This document shows positions 35,049-43,445 of a stretch of 64,000 nt of DNA, piece after piece. The notes below the pieces were generated by a model. The model saw only the letters and a program-made list of their open reading frames with translations, was not told the origin of the DNA and did no database searches. Numbering within the stretch: the first letter of the stretch is position 1; each line of letters begins with the position of its first letter. This stretch comes from G942493375 sp942493375. GTDB taxonomy: Bacteria > Armatimonadota > UBA5829. Position numbers and translations under genes: made by a program. The DNA lies in contig OW818698.1 in NCBI GenBank assembly GCA_942493375.1, forward strand, positions 5,766,001-5,830,000. The letters are read 5' to 3'.

Positions 35049-35218
35049 GGACAGGATTAACAGGAAGGGAATTAGCAATCTGTCATCCTGGAGCGCAGCG
35101 AAGGATCTGCTTTTATATATACCTGACTGTAAAGAACAACAGATCCTTCGCTGCGCTCCAGGATGACAAGATTTGTTCAGCTGACAAACTGCCATTTCCC
35201 TTCTTGTTAATCCTGTGT
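35049..35218. repeat. Nested palindromes: GTCATCCTG element inside an ACAGGATTAACAGG pair
   Basis: The outer arms GGACAGGATTAACAGGAAGG (35049) and CCCTTCTTGTTAATCCTGTG (to 35217) pair. Between them sits a complete GTCATCCTG element with a perfect 29-bp stem (35081-35109 with 35140-35168). The arrangement looks like one element inserted into the loop of another. Confidence 0.88.
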
Positions 35219-35293
35219 GAATATGAGCTTCTGGTGTTGTCTACCTTATAATTTGGCACTGTTCTTTTAATGATACATGGTGGCTATTGATAT

Positions 35294-36517
35294 ATGAAAT
35301 ATGATGTTGCGATAATTGGGGGTGGGGCTGCGGGGATGATGGCGGCTATTGTTGCTTCTGGGAATGGGAAGCGGGTTGTTCTGATTGAACGAAACCCTCA
35401 GCTCGGAAGAAAGCTGCTGGCGACTGGCAACGGGCGCTGCAACCTGACTAATAGGTATGTAACAATTGATCGATTTCATGGTAACAACCTGCAGTTCATA
35501 GAATCTATTCTCAGCCGGTTTGACCAGAATCAAACACTGGAGTTCTTTCAGGATCTGGGGTTAGTTGTAAAAGAAGAGGACAATGGCAGGATTTTTCCTG
35601 TAACTAATCAGGCATCAAGTGTTGCAGCAGTCCTCAGACACCGTCTTGACCGCAATAATGTGGACATATTGCTGGACTCGCTGGTTGTTGGTATTGAGAA
35701 GTCATCTGTATGGTCGGTTACTCTGAATAGTGGGGAAGTGATAGAGGCGGACAGTCTCATTATTGCTACAGGGGGTAAGGCGGCACATTACCTGGGTTCA
35801 ACCGGAGATGGTTGGATGTGGGCTAAGAAGCTTGGACATACGATTACACCTTTCCATGCAGCCCTTGTCCCTGTTGAAACCGTCGAACAGTGGCCGGTTG
35901 AACTGCAGGGGATCAAAGTAGAAGCCCGAGTCTGGTCGACCAGTGGCGATGATACTATTACCGAAAGTTGCGGGGATGTTCTGTTTACCAGCTATGGAGT
36001 CTCTGGCCCTGGAATAATGGCACAGGCAGGTGCTATTGCACCCGTATTGAACTCAGAAAAGGTTTTACTCCACATTGACATGTTCCCTGAAATGAGCAGG
36101 GATCAGCTGGATGGAACTCTTGCCAGGCTGCTTCAGATAGAATGCAGCTTGTCTCTCAGAGATGCCCTAATAGGTCTGCTTCCAGGTGGTATGATACCTG
36201 TTATGATAGGCTTAGTCGATCTTGATGTCTCAATGCAGTCAAATACAGTCTCTGAAGAAGAACGCCTGCAGATTGTAGCTGTCTTGAAAGATATGATACT
36301 TACTGTTTCAAAGCTGCGTCCATTTAAAGAGGCACAGGTTACAGCTGGCGGGATATGCAGTGAGGAGATAGATCATCACACGCTGGAATCCAAACTTGTA
36401 AAAGGGTTATACTTTGCCGGGGAGATGCTGGATGCGGATGGAGACTCCGGAGGGTTCAACTTGCAATGGGCATGGTCAAGCGGATATGTTGCGGGTAATA
36501 GCTCAGTAATATTGTAA
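35294..36517 (+). CDS. HI0933/YhiN-family FAD-dependent oxidoreductase
   Basis: A 407-residue flavoprotein. The N-terminus YDVAIIGGGAAGMMAA is the FAD/NAD dinucleotide-binding GxGxxG motif. ATGNGRCNLTN and the C-terminal VTAGGICSEEIDHHTLESK plus GLYFAGEMLDADGDSGGFN are signatures of the HI0933 (YhiN, BaiN-like) family. Members are NAD(P)/FAD oxidoreductases of mostly unknown substrate. Length is standard. The GGTGG upstream is a modest ribosome binding site for ATG 35294. It is cytoplasmic and unrelated in function to the secreted proteins on either side. Confidence 0.9.
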   Translation: MKYDVAIIGGGAAGMMAAIVASGNGKRVVLIERNPQLGRKLLATGNGRCNLTNRYVTIDRFHGNNLQFIESILSRFDQNQTLEFFQDLGLVVKEEDNGRIFPVTNQASSVAAVLRHRLDRNNVDILLDSLVVGIEKSSVWSVTLNSGEVIEADSLIIATGGKAAHYLGSTGDGWMWAKKLGHTITPFHAALVPVETVEQWPVELQGIKVEARVWSTSGDDTITESCGDVLFTSYGVSGPGIMAQAGAIAPVLNSEKVLLHIDMFPEMSRDQLDGTLARLLQIECSLSLRDALIGLLPGGMIPVMIGLVDLDVSMQSNTVSEEERLQIVAVLKDMILTVSKLRPFKEAQVTAGGICSEEIDHHTLESKLVKGLYFAGEMLDADGDSGGFNLQWAWSSGYVAGNSSVIL

Positions 36518-36673
36518 CAATGTCATTCTGAGCCCCCAAGTTGGGGTGCCAACTTATTTCAACTAGAAACCTGTATTGGTTTTGGGAGGCTAAATTGTGG
36601 TGCGGGCTTCTAGCCTGCCTCCCCCGGGTTCCTCAGGATGACAAATTCCCGCAACTCTGAACTGTTATTGTTG
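36515..36673. repeat. Composite palindrome with GTCATTCTGAG and GCGGGCTTCTAGCC arms
   Basis: AATGTCATTCTGAG (from 36519) and CCTCAGGATGACAAATTCCC (from 36630) form the outer pair, further enclosed by GTAACAATG / ACTCTGAACTGTTATTG. Inside are a short CCCCAAGTTGGGG hairpin and, at 36596-36619, TGTGGTGCGGGCTTCTAGCC followed by TGCC, the complement of the word at 11680-11703. Confidence 0.75.
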
Positions 36674-36701
36674 CGGGACTACCTGGTGGAGAAGATTTGT
36701 G

Positions 36702-38795
36702 ATGAAAAGAATATTTATAGCAACAATTTTGCTTGCAGTCGCGTGCTGGTCTTCTGTTAAGGCTGAAGTGTTGATCGATGAGTCATTTGATTCCGCTGCA
36801 GTCGGGAGTGATATTGCTGCGTTGGGTTGGACCAATACCCTGGGCAGTATGCTTATCTCTGAAGATATCATAGATTCCGGGCATTCAGTTAAGAACAACG
36901 TCGGGGGCTGGTCCAATTATACAAAGGACTTCTCAACCAGAAAACTGGCTGCAAATGAAACAGCCATAATGACCTGGGTGGGAAGAGTTGGTTCTGCATC
37001 TACTTCTGATGCTGCGACTGTTGAGATACTGGGTGCTGATCAGCAATGGAACTATGTCTTGTTTAATGGAACATTTGCATCACAGGTGTATAAACCAGGT
37101 GTAGGTATCATATCACGAAATGATTATGCTTCGACTCTGAAACAGGCAAAATTCAAGACTGAACTTACGAATAAAGGGTCTAAGTTTTATTATGATACAG
37201 AAGCCGGATGGGTACTTGCTCTGTCGAACAGCATAGGTTCGCTTACAGCAGGAAAAGTAGTCATAGCTGCTCTGGGAGCTGGATGGATTGATAGTATGAA
37301 ATATGAAGTGATCCCTACACCACAGGAAAACCTGTGCCCTAATGTCTATGTCCACTTGCTGCGCTATTCATCTTCTTTGCTCTTCAGCGCTATATCTCCA
37401 TGGGATGTATCTCCACCTGTGCCTCCAAAGACATTTACTTTAACAATTAAGGATTCAGAGGACAGAGTTGTGCTGACCAGGACAATTCCAGGAGTAAAGG
37501 CGCTGTCCGGAGTTGTGATTCCGATTTCGTTTTCCTCTGGTAAATATAGATTGTCAGTCACAGCTCAGTTCAAGAGTGGTATGTCAAAAACAGTAGTAGA
37601 CAGGGACTGGCAATATACTAAAACACCCAAAAAACCGGTTGTATCTCTCCGCAAAGACGGTGTCTATCTGACTAACGGAAAACCAATATTTCCTTTGGGA
37701 CTCTACCATGTGAAGAAAGAAGACCTGGAGGAAGTAGCTGGTGCAGGGATAAATATGGCGATGTCACAGCAGGGGACGCCTCTTCCGCCTTCGTGGACTC
37801 GTCCAGGCACGGATGAAAGACCTTGGGTCCAACAGCAGAATATTGGCTACGCTGAGGAATGTGCCAGAAATGGTATGCAGTGTATTGCAATGGGTGCATA
37901 CTATCTTGAACCTGGAAATGCAGATGGGCAGGCGATACTGGAACACTACCGGAACAATCCTGGAATTGGATTCTGGTATGTGATGGATGAACCCGATAGA
38001 AGCATCTTTGATAAATGCCAGCGCTGGTATGAGCAGGGAGTAAACTGGGACCCAACTCATCCGTTCTTTATACTGCAGGTTGTTCCAAGTAAAGTATACA
38101 GAGATCACGAACGACCTGATATGATCAACTACTACGCAACCACAGCGCAGGCAGGGGATATATTTGCTGTTGACCCTTATCCCCTGGGAAATCTACCTCT
38201 CAGGCATGTCTATGATGGTGTTGAAACTGCAGTGAAGAGCGTGTTTGGGAAGAAGCCTGTATGGGCGGTCCTGCAGTCATACTCATTCAAATATAAGAAA
38301 GATGGCAGATATGATCCTCCGATGCCTACCGCAGCCCAGCTCAAATGCATGAGCTATCAATCATTGGCAGCAGGCGCTAGAGGTATCCTGTATTACGCTT
38401 ACGATGACAGCTACCTGAACAATGAGGACTTTATAAGCTTCAACCTGAAAAAAGACTTCTCGGACTTCTGGAAGAATGATTTCATCCCCTGCATGGCTGA
38501 GCTAAAAGCAAACTCAAAGATCTGGACAGCCGGATATGCTGCCGGCAGTCCAGTAAATGAAACACCGGCTGTGGTAGTTCAAAAGAAACCCTATCTCCTG
38601 AACAAAAGGATCTACATGCTGGTAGTCAATCCGGAAGATACAAAACAATCCGTCCGGGTCCGCCTTCCGGAATCGTGGAGTAAGTCAGGCAAGGCAGCAG
38701 ACGTCCTCGGTGGCACTCCTGCTTCAATATCATCAGGTGTATTGAAAGACACTTTAGCTCCTATGCGGGCAAAATGCTATGTGATTGGAGAGTAA
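36702..38795 (+). CDS. Secreted TIM-barrel glycosidase-like protein with DEP motif
   Basis: A 697-residue secreted protein. ATG 36702 follows GGAG; the preceding GTG at 36699 is in frame but unlikely. The signal peptide is RIFIATILLAVACWSSVKAE. Residues about 25-190 form a beta-sandwich, perhaps sugar-binding, and 205-300 an Ig-like domain. A TIM-barrel-like domain then begins GKPIFPLGLYHVKKEDLEEV and includes IGFWYVMDEPDRS, IFAVDPYPLG, PVWAVLQSYSF and GARGILYYAYDD. It shares the DEP element, and the order of surrounding strands, with the 408- and 971-residue proteins. Probable glycan hydrolase of unassigned family. Confidence 0.72.
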   Translation: MKRIFIATILLAVACWSSVKAEVLIDESFDSAAVGSDIAALGWTNTLGSMLISEDIIDSGHSVKNNVGGWSNYTKDFSTRKLAANETAIMTWVGRVGSASTSDAATVEILGADQQWNYVLFNGTFASQVYKPGVGIISRNDYASTLKQAKFKTELTNKGSKFYYDTEAGWVLALSNSIGSLTAGKVVIAALGAGWIDSMKYEVIPTPQENLCPNVYVHLLRYSSSLLFSAISPWDVSPPVPPKTFTLTIKDSEDRVVLTRTIPGVKALSGVVIPISFSSGKYRLSVTAQFKSGMSKTVVDRDWQYTKTPKKPVVSLRKDGVYLTNGKPIFPLGLYHVKKEDLEEVAGAGINMAMSQQGTPLPPSWTRPGTDERPWVQQQNIGYAEECARNGMQCIAMGAYYLEPGNADGQAILEHYRNNPGIGFWYVMDEPDRSIFDKCQRWYEQGVNWDPTHPFFILQVVPSKVYRDHERPDMINYYATTAQAGDIFAVDPYPLGNLPLRHVYDGVETAVKSVFGKKPVWAVLQSYSFKYKKDGRYDPPMPTAAQLKCMSYQSLAAGARGILYYAYDDSYLNNEDFISFNLKKDFSDFWKNDFIPCMAELKANSKIWTAGYAAGSPVNETPAVVVQKKPYLLNKRIYMLVVNPEDTKQSVRVRLPESWSKSGKAADVLGGTPASISSGVLKDTLAPMRAKCYVIGE

Positions 38796-38800
38796 GGGAG

Positions 38801-38835
38801 TTTCACGCGGAGACGCGAAGAGCGCGGAGAAGGGG
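38801..38835. repeat. Single arm of a CACGCGGAGA short-period repeat
   Basis: TTTCACGCGGAGACGCGAAG continues as AGCGCGGAGAAGGGG, a tandem of a 9-10-bp unit. No partner arm is visible before the convergent GGDEF/EAL gene at 38876. Confidence 0.6.
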
Positions 38836-38875
38836 AGACTTGGAGATTTGGAGACAGACTGTGCGGTGGGATTGG

Positions 38876-41011
38876 TTATGCGGCCTGCAACATATCTTCA
38901 TCCCTCAGCATACATTCTATCTCCTCCGGAGTCACTGGTGGACTTATTAGATAGCCCTGCAGGAGATCGCAGTTGAGTTCATGCAGGAAACTGAGTTGAG
39001 CCAGCGTCTCGACACCTTCAGCGATCACTTTTAAGTTCAAACTCTTCGCCATAGCTATCACAGCCCTGGCAATAGCAGCATCGTCCGGATCTGTTGTAAT
39101 ATTGCTGATAAATGAGCGGTCGATTTTCAGTGCACTGACAGGGAATTGTTTCAAATAGCTGAGCGATGAATAACCTGTCCCAAAGTCATCGATCGATATA
39201 CCTATGTTCATGTCTTTCAACGTCTGCAGTATCTCGATCATAGATTCCGGGTTCTTCATGAGTATACTCTCTGTAAGCTCAAGGTCGAGATAACAAGGGT
39301 CCAGTCCGGTTGTTGTTAGTATGTCACTCAACCAATCCAACATTGCTTCGTTCTGGAATTGGCGGGCGGACATATTGACCGACACTACAATATCCGAATA
39401 TCCGGCATCGTGCCAGGCCTTGTTCTGTCTGCACGCAGTCTCCATGACAAACTCCCCAATTGCCATAATAAGACCGGTCTCTTCGGCCAAGGGTATAAAG
39501 TCTGCAGGAGATACTAATCCCAATTGTGGACTCTGCCATCTGACCAGTGCTTCCGTGCCGACTATTCTTCCACTCGATATCTCGATCTGGGGTTGATATC
39601 TGACCAGGAATTCACCTTTATCAATTGCTTTACGGAGTTGCTGCTCAAGATTGACCCGCTCTACTGCGGCGTGGTTGAATGCATCTGTATATATCTGGAA
39701 GTTGTTCCGTCCTTCCTCTTTTGCCTTATACATCGCAGTGTCAGCGTTACGTACAAGGGTTTCCGCTGTTTCACCATCATCAGGATATGTACTGATCCCG
39801 ATGCTTGCTGTAAGAGAGAACTCCTGCCCGTCAATTACGAATGGTTCAGATAAACTTTCCAGTACAAGCGTGGCTATATCCATCGCTTCCACCCGATCTG
39901 TGAGTTCACTAATAACAATAGTGAACTCATCACCACCCATTCGTGCCAGTGTGTCACTCTGCTTTACACATCGTCTGAGTCTGTCCGCTGTATCCTGGAG
40001 TATTAAATCACCGGTATTGTGTCCCTTGGAATCGTTAATAAATTTGAACCGATCAAGGTCTATAAATAGTACCCCGACCAGCCCCCCAATTCTCGCAGCT
40101 TCCTCTATATGTTTGGTCAGTTCGTGGTTAAAAAGCAGTCTGTTGGAAAGTCCCGTAAGCACATCATGGTGAGCCAGGAAATCGAGTTTTCTCTCGTAGG
40201 CTTTTTTCTCGGTAATATTGCGTTTGATTGCTATAAAATGTTCAATGACGTCCATATTGTTACTGACAGGGGTAATGTTGACGTCCTCAATGCTAAAAGA
40301 CCCGTCTTTCCGACGGTTGGTCATTTCACTACACCAGGTTTTTCCTGAGAGTATTGTGCTCCACATATCAGCATAAAAAGGCTTGTTATGAGTGCCGGAG
40401 TTTAGAATGCTGGTGCGCTTTCCCAGGACCTCCTGCATTTCATATCCGGTCTGCTGCTCAAATGCGCGGTTTACAAATACAATCGTGCCATCGAGTCTGG
40501 TCACCACAATCTGGTCAGATGCCGCGTTCATTGCTGACGTCAGCATACGCAGTTCCATGTTTTTCTGCAACAGGTCGCGGTTGTTTTCTTCCAGTGTCCT
40601 TTGCTGTTGCTCGAGTGCCTGGCGGAGGCGGCATTTCTCGACGGCATTGGATACTGCTTTATATAGTATCTGGCTGGTCAGCGAAGATTTCGGGAGATAG
40701 TCCGACGCACCTTCTCTCATAGACTGGACTGCAATTGCTTCATCCCCATGTCCGGTAAGTATGATCACAGGACATTCTTCGTTGTGGCTTCTGATAGTCC
40801 TGAGGCAATCAATTCCTGTCATCGTACCGAGAAGATAATCGGTGAAAATGAGATCAGCGGGCTTGACGGCAAGGCGCTCAAGACATTCCACTACATTGGG
40901 GAATGCCTCCATATCGATACTGCACTCATCTATATCCTCAAGATATCGACGAAGTAGCTCGATGTCGCCGGGATCGTCGTCAATGGCATATACTACATAG
41001 TTACTGCTCAT
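38876..41011 (-). CDS. REC-PAS-GGDEF-EAL cyclic-di-GMP signalling protein
   Basis: A 711-residue cytoplasmic regulator. Order: receiver domain (about 5-125, phospho-acceptor Asp 58 in IFTDYLLG), coiled linker (130-155), PAS (about 157-270), GGDEF (about 280-445, intact GGDEF at 359-363) and EAL (about 455-705, EALVRW from 487 and DDFGTGYSSL). Both catalytic motifs look intact, so it may make and degrade cyclic di-GMP, with one activity possibly dominant under control of the receiver. It starts 2 bp after the upstream response regulator and is probably translationally coupled to it. Confidence 0.93.
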   Translation of the reverse strand: MSSNYVVYAIDDDPGDIELLRRYLEDIDECSIDMEAFPNVVECLERLAVKPADLIFTDYLLGTMTGIDCLRTIRSHNEECPVIILTGHGDEAIAVQSMREGASDYLPKSSLTSQILYKAVSNAVEKCRLRQALEQQQRTLEENNRDLLQKNMELRMLTSAMNAASDQIVVTRLDGTIVFVNRAFEQQTGYEMQEVLGKRTSILNSGTHNKPFYADMWSTILSGKTWCSEMTNRRKDGSFSIEDVNITPVSNNMDVIEHFIAIKRNITEKKAYERKLDFLAHHDVLTGLSNRLLFNHELTKHIEEAARIGGLVGVLFIDLDRFKFINDSKGHNTGDLILQDTADRLRRCVKQSDTLARMGGDEFTIVISELTDRVEAMDIATLVLESLSEPFVIDGQEFSLTASIGISTYPDDGETAETLVRNADTAMYKAKEEGRNNFQIYTDAFNHAAVERVNLEQQLRKAIDKGEFLVRYQPQIEISSGRIVGTEALVRWQSPQLGLVSPADFIPLAEETGLIMAIGEFVMETACRQNKAWHDAGYSDIVVSVNMSARQFQNEAMLDWLSDILTTTGLDPCYLDLELTESILMKNPESMIEILQTLKDMNIGISIDDFGTGYSSLSYLKQFPVSALKIDRSFISNITTDPDDAAIARAVIAMAKSLNLKVIAEGVETLAQLSFLHELNCDLLQGYLISPPVTPEEIECMLRDEDMLQAA

Positions 41012-41013
41012 AT

Positions 41014-41475
41014 TTACGCTGCTTGGGATGGGGGTAATAATACGATCTGGAACCAGTATTGTTCAAGACTCTCTATTACTTTTGCGAACTGCACCATATC
41101 CACTGGTTTTGTTATGAATGAATTGCACCCCAGGTCATAGGAACGGATTATGTCCTGTTCCTGACGTGAAGTAGTGAGTACTACTACTGCCATTCTCCGG
41201 AGTTCAGGTTCATGGCGGATTCTCTCCAATACCTGTCTACCATCCATTTTGGGAAGATTCAAGTCCAATAAAATCAAATCGGGTTTCGGTGAAGATACCG
41301 GATCCGCATATTTACCTTGACGTAGCAGATAATTGATCGCTTCTTCGCCATCCTCAACGATGTGAAGTTCATTCTTGAGTTTACTCTCCTCAAAAGCTCG
41401 CAAGGTGAGTTCCTGATCACCTGGGTCATCTTCTACTAACAGAATTATTGCCGGTTTTGCATCAAGCTGCATCAT
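41014..41475 (-). CDS. Rcp1-like stand-alone response regulator
   Basis: A 153-residue CheY-like receiver without an output domain. ILLVEDDPGDQELTLRAFEE, LILLDLNLPKMDG (phospho-acceptor Asp 71 from the first Met) and VVVLTTSRQEQDII are typical of the Rcp1 subgroup that pairs with phytochrome-like kinases. Two adjacent ATGs (41475 and 41472) could start it. It overlaps the histidine kinase gene by 14 bp and is followed 2 bp later by the GGDEF/EAL protein, giving a relay from kinase to receiver to c-di-GMP. Confidence 0.93.
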   Translation of the reverse strand: MMQLDAKPAIILLVEDDPGDQELTLRAFEESKLKNELHIVEDGEEAINYLLRQGKYADPVSSPKPDLILLDLNLPKMDGRQVLERIRHEPELRRMAVVVLTTSRQEQDIIRSYDLGCNSFITKPVDMVQFAKVIESLEQYWFQIVLLPPSQAA

Positions 41476-43108
41476 TTAGCTCCTCTAGATTATTTTTATG
41501 TAATGTAAAAATGAATGATGATCCTTTCTGGGGTTCAGATTCTACCCAGATATTGCCTCCGTGTCTTTCGACTGTTTTGCGACAGATAGAGAGTCCAATA
41601 CCCGTTCCCGCATATTCCTCTCGACCATGGAGGCGCTTGAACGGCATGAATATTTGGTCGAAATAATCCGGATTGATCCCTATCCCATTGTCGGTGACAC
41701 TTACTGTTATGATGTCATCTGTATGTTGTGCATTGATTGTCACAAAGGGTTCTGTATCATTAACGAACTTCAAGGCATTACCAATAAGGTTCTGGAATAA
41801 TTGGGTGATCATCATCTGGTCACCGACTACTTCACCCAGTTCGCTCCTGACAATTTTCGCACTGCTCTCTTCTACAAGAACCGACAGAGCTCCAAGCGCT
41901 TCATCGACACATGCATCCAAACTGACAGGTTCTTGTCTCATAGATTTACGACCGACCCTTGATAGCGTGAGAAGGTCCTGAATCAACCCCTGCATCCTGG
42001 CGGCAGCATCAGTGATGAATGTAAGATCTTTTAGTGCACGTTCCGGTAGAGCATCTCCAGCATCTTTTGCTAGTAACCCGCTGAATGCTGTCAGCTTCCG
42101 GAGGGGTTCCTGCAGATCATGGCTGGCTACATATGTGAACTCATCCAGCTCTGCATTCTTTGTGACCAGATCAAAATTGGCCTTTTGCAGCTGCGCGGTA
42201 TGTTCCAGCACCGCCTGCTCCGCACGTTTACGCTCGGTAATATCTCTGGCAATCGGACAGCTGTATTCAACTCCATCATATTCGATGAAATTGCTGGTTA
42301 TCTCAACAGGAAACCGGGTGCCATCTTTGCGCTGATGCTCAGTTTCAAAGGTTAAAGAGCGTTGTTCCTTAAATCCTGCCCAGTGATCAGCCCAGGCTTC
42401 CCTCGGCATACAAGGATCTATTGTGAAAACATCCACTTCCAGGATTTCATCCGGAGTATATCCAAGTCCTTTACATGCGGATTCATTGGCATATGCAATA
42501 CGTCCGTCTGAATCCATCCAATATATTGCGTCAGCTGAACGTTCTACCGAGACTTGTGAAAATCGCAAAGAACGTTCTGTCTCAAGCAGTTTGATTTTTT
42601 CGCTGCCCATGCGAGCCAGCATATCGACAATACCCAGGCAGTATTCGACAATAGATTTTACTGTGTCTCTTGAGATAACAGGAACAAGCTCAAGTGCGTT
42701 TAAATATGAATCAACATCAAACCCATACTTTACTGCCTGGTTCCTGAAATATTCTTTGTCCAGTTTTTCGTCTTCATATATGAATTGGCCAACAAAGAAA
42801 GTGGCCATATGCTGTCCATAGACGCAGATTGGCACCGCCAGATCACGCATTCCATTTGCACATCTATATTCAATAGGTCCACCTTCATCGAGATGGTCTT
42901 TGATGTAATTGTCACTTTGCCTGCACAGTTCACTTGTTTCGGGATGCTTCCTGTGGAACTTAGTACAGATGTCTTTCCAGTTAGCAGCTACAATTACGTT
43001 GCCATCTAAATCCATGATGGCAGTAGCTACATTCATCAATTTGCTGAAGTGTTCCATCGTCGTTTGCAGAGATGGGACATCAATAAGTTCTCGAAAAGTG
43101 TTCTTCAC
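41462..43108 (-). CDS. PocR/PAS sensor histidine kinase
   Basis: A 548-residue kinase with no transmembrane helix. Residues about 5-165 match the PocR sensory domain (LCRQSDNYIK, CANGMRDLAVPI, ATFFVGQF), which includes conserved Cys residues. A PAS domain follows (about 185-295, ending ARDITERKRAEQA), then the dimerisation helix with ASHDLQEPLRKL (His 330) and an ATPase domain with NLIGNALKF and GTGIGLSICRKTVERHGG. The SHDLQEPLR form is that of phytochrome-type kinases. The start is GTG 43108 with only a weak ribosome binding site. PocR domains are thought to sense small hydrocarbons or polyols. Confidence 0.9.
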   Translation of the reverse strand: MKNTFRELIDVPSLQTTMEHFSKLMNVATAIMDLDGNVIVAANWKDICTKFHRKHPETSELCRQSDNYIKDHLDEGGPIEYRCANGMRDLAVPICVYGQHMATFFVGQFIYEDEKLDKEYFRNQAVKYGFDVDSYLNALELVPVISRDTVKSIVEYCLGIVDMLARMGSEKIKLLETERSLRFSQVSVERSADAIYWMDSDGRIAYANESACKGLGYTPDEILEVDVFTIDPCMPREAWADHWAGFKEQRSLTFETEHQRKDGTRFPVEITSNFIEYDGVEYSCPIARDITERKRAEQAVLEHTAQLQKANFDLVTKNAELDEFTYVASHDLQEPLRKLTAFSGLLAKDAGDALPERALKDLTFITDAAARMQGLIQDLLTLSRVGRKSMRQEPVSLDACVDEALGALSVLVEESSAKIVRSELGEVVGDQMMITQLFQNLIGNALKFVNDTEPFVTINAQHTDDIITVSVTDNGIGINPDYFDQIFMPFKRLHGREEYAGTGIGLSICRKTVERHGGNIWVESEPQKGSSFIFTLHKNNLEELNDAA

Positions 43109-43445
43109 AAGTAAATACCGTCCATAAAAGAAATACGTACATTGATTTCCACGTTTAGCACTAGAATATAAGATGAAAATTGGTCGTACTAGGTATTTGT
43201 ATTAGAGTTTATCAACGTACGTGGGTTATATACGGGGAACAACTTCTCTTTTGGAACTTCTCTGTGTGGGCTTTACATACGTACAAAAACTACTGCAGGG
43301 CTAGTATGCATTCTGATATATCCCTCTCAAGTTACAAATGCTCTTGTCCATTTATTATGATTTCCCTATACTCTATGGTGTACGTGAGATTGGTATTCTA
43401 TCAGTTCATGATATTCATTCATATGTGGTGACGAAAGGAACAATA
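43109..43445. other. Divergent promoter region between the kinase and a glycosidase-like gene
   Basis: This 337-bp gap separates divergent genes and must carry both promoters. I see no palindromic repeat and no convincing -35/-10 pair. AAAGGAA at 43434-43440 is the ribosome binding site of the plus-strand gene. In-frame codons upstream of 43446 lack a start with a good site and are treated as untranslated. Confidence 0.5.
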
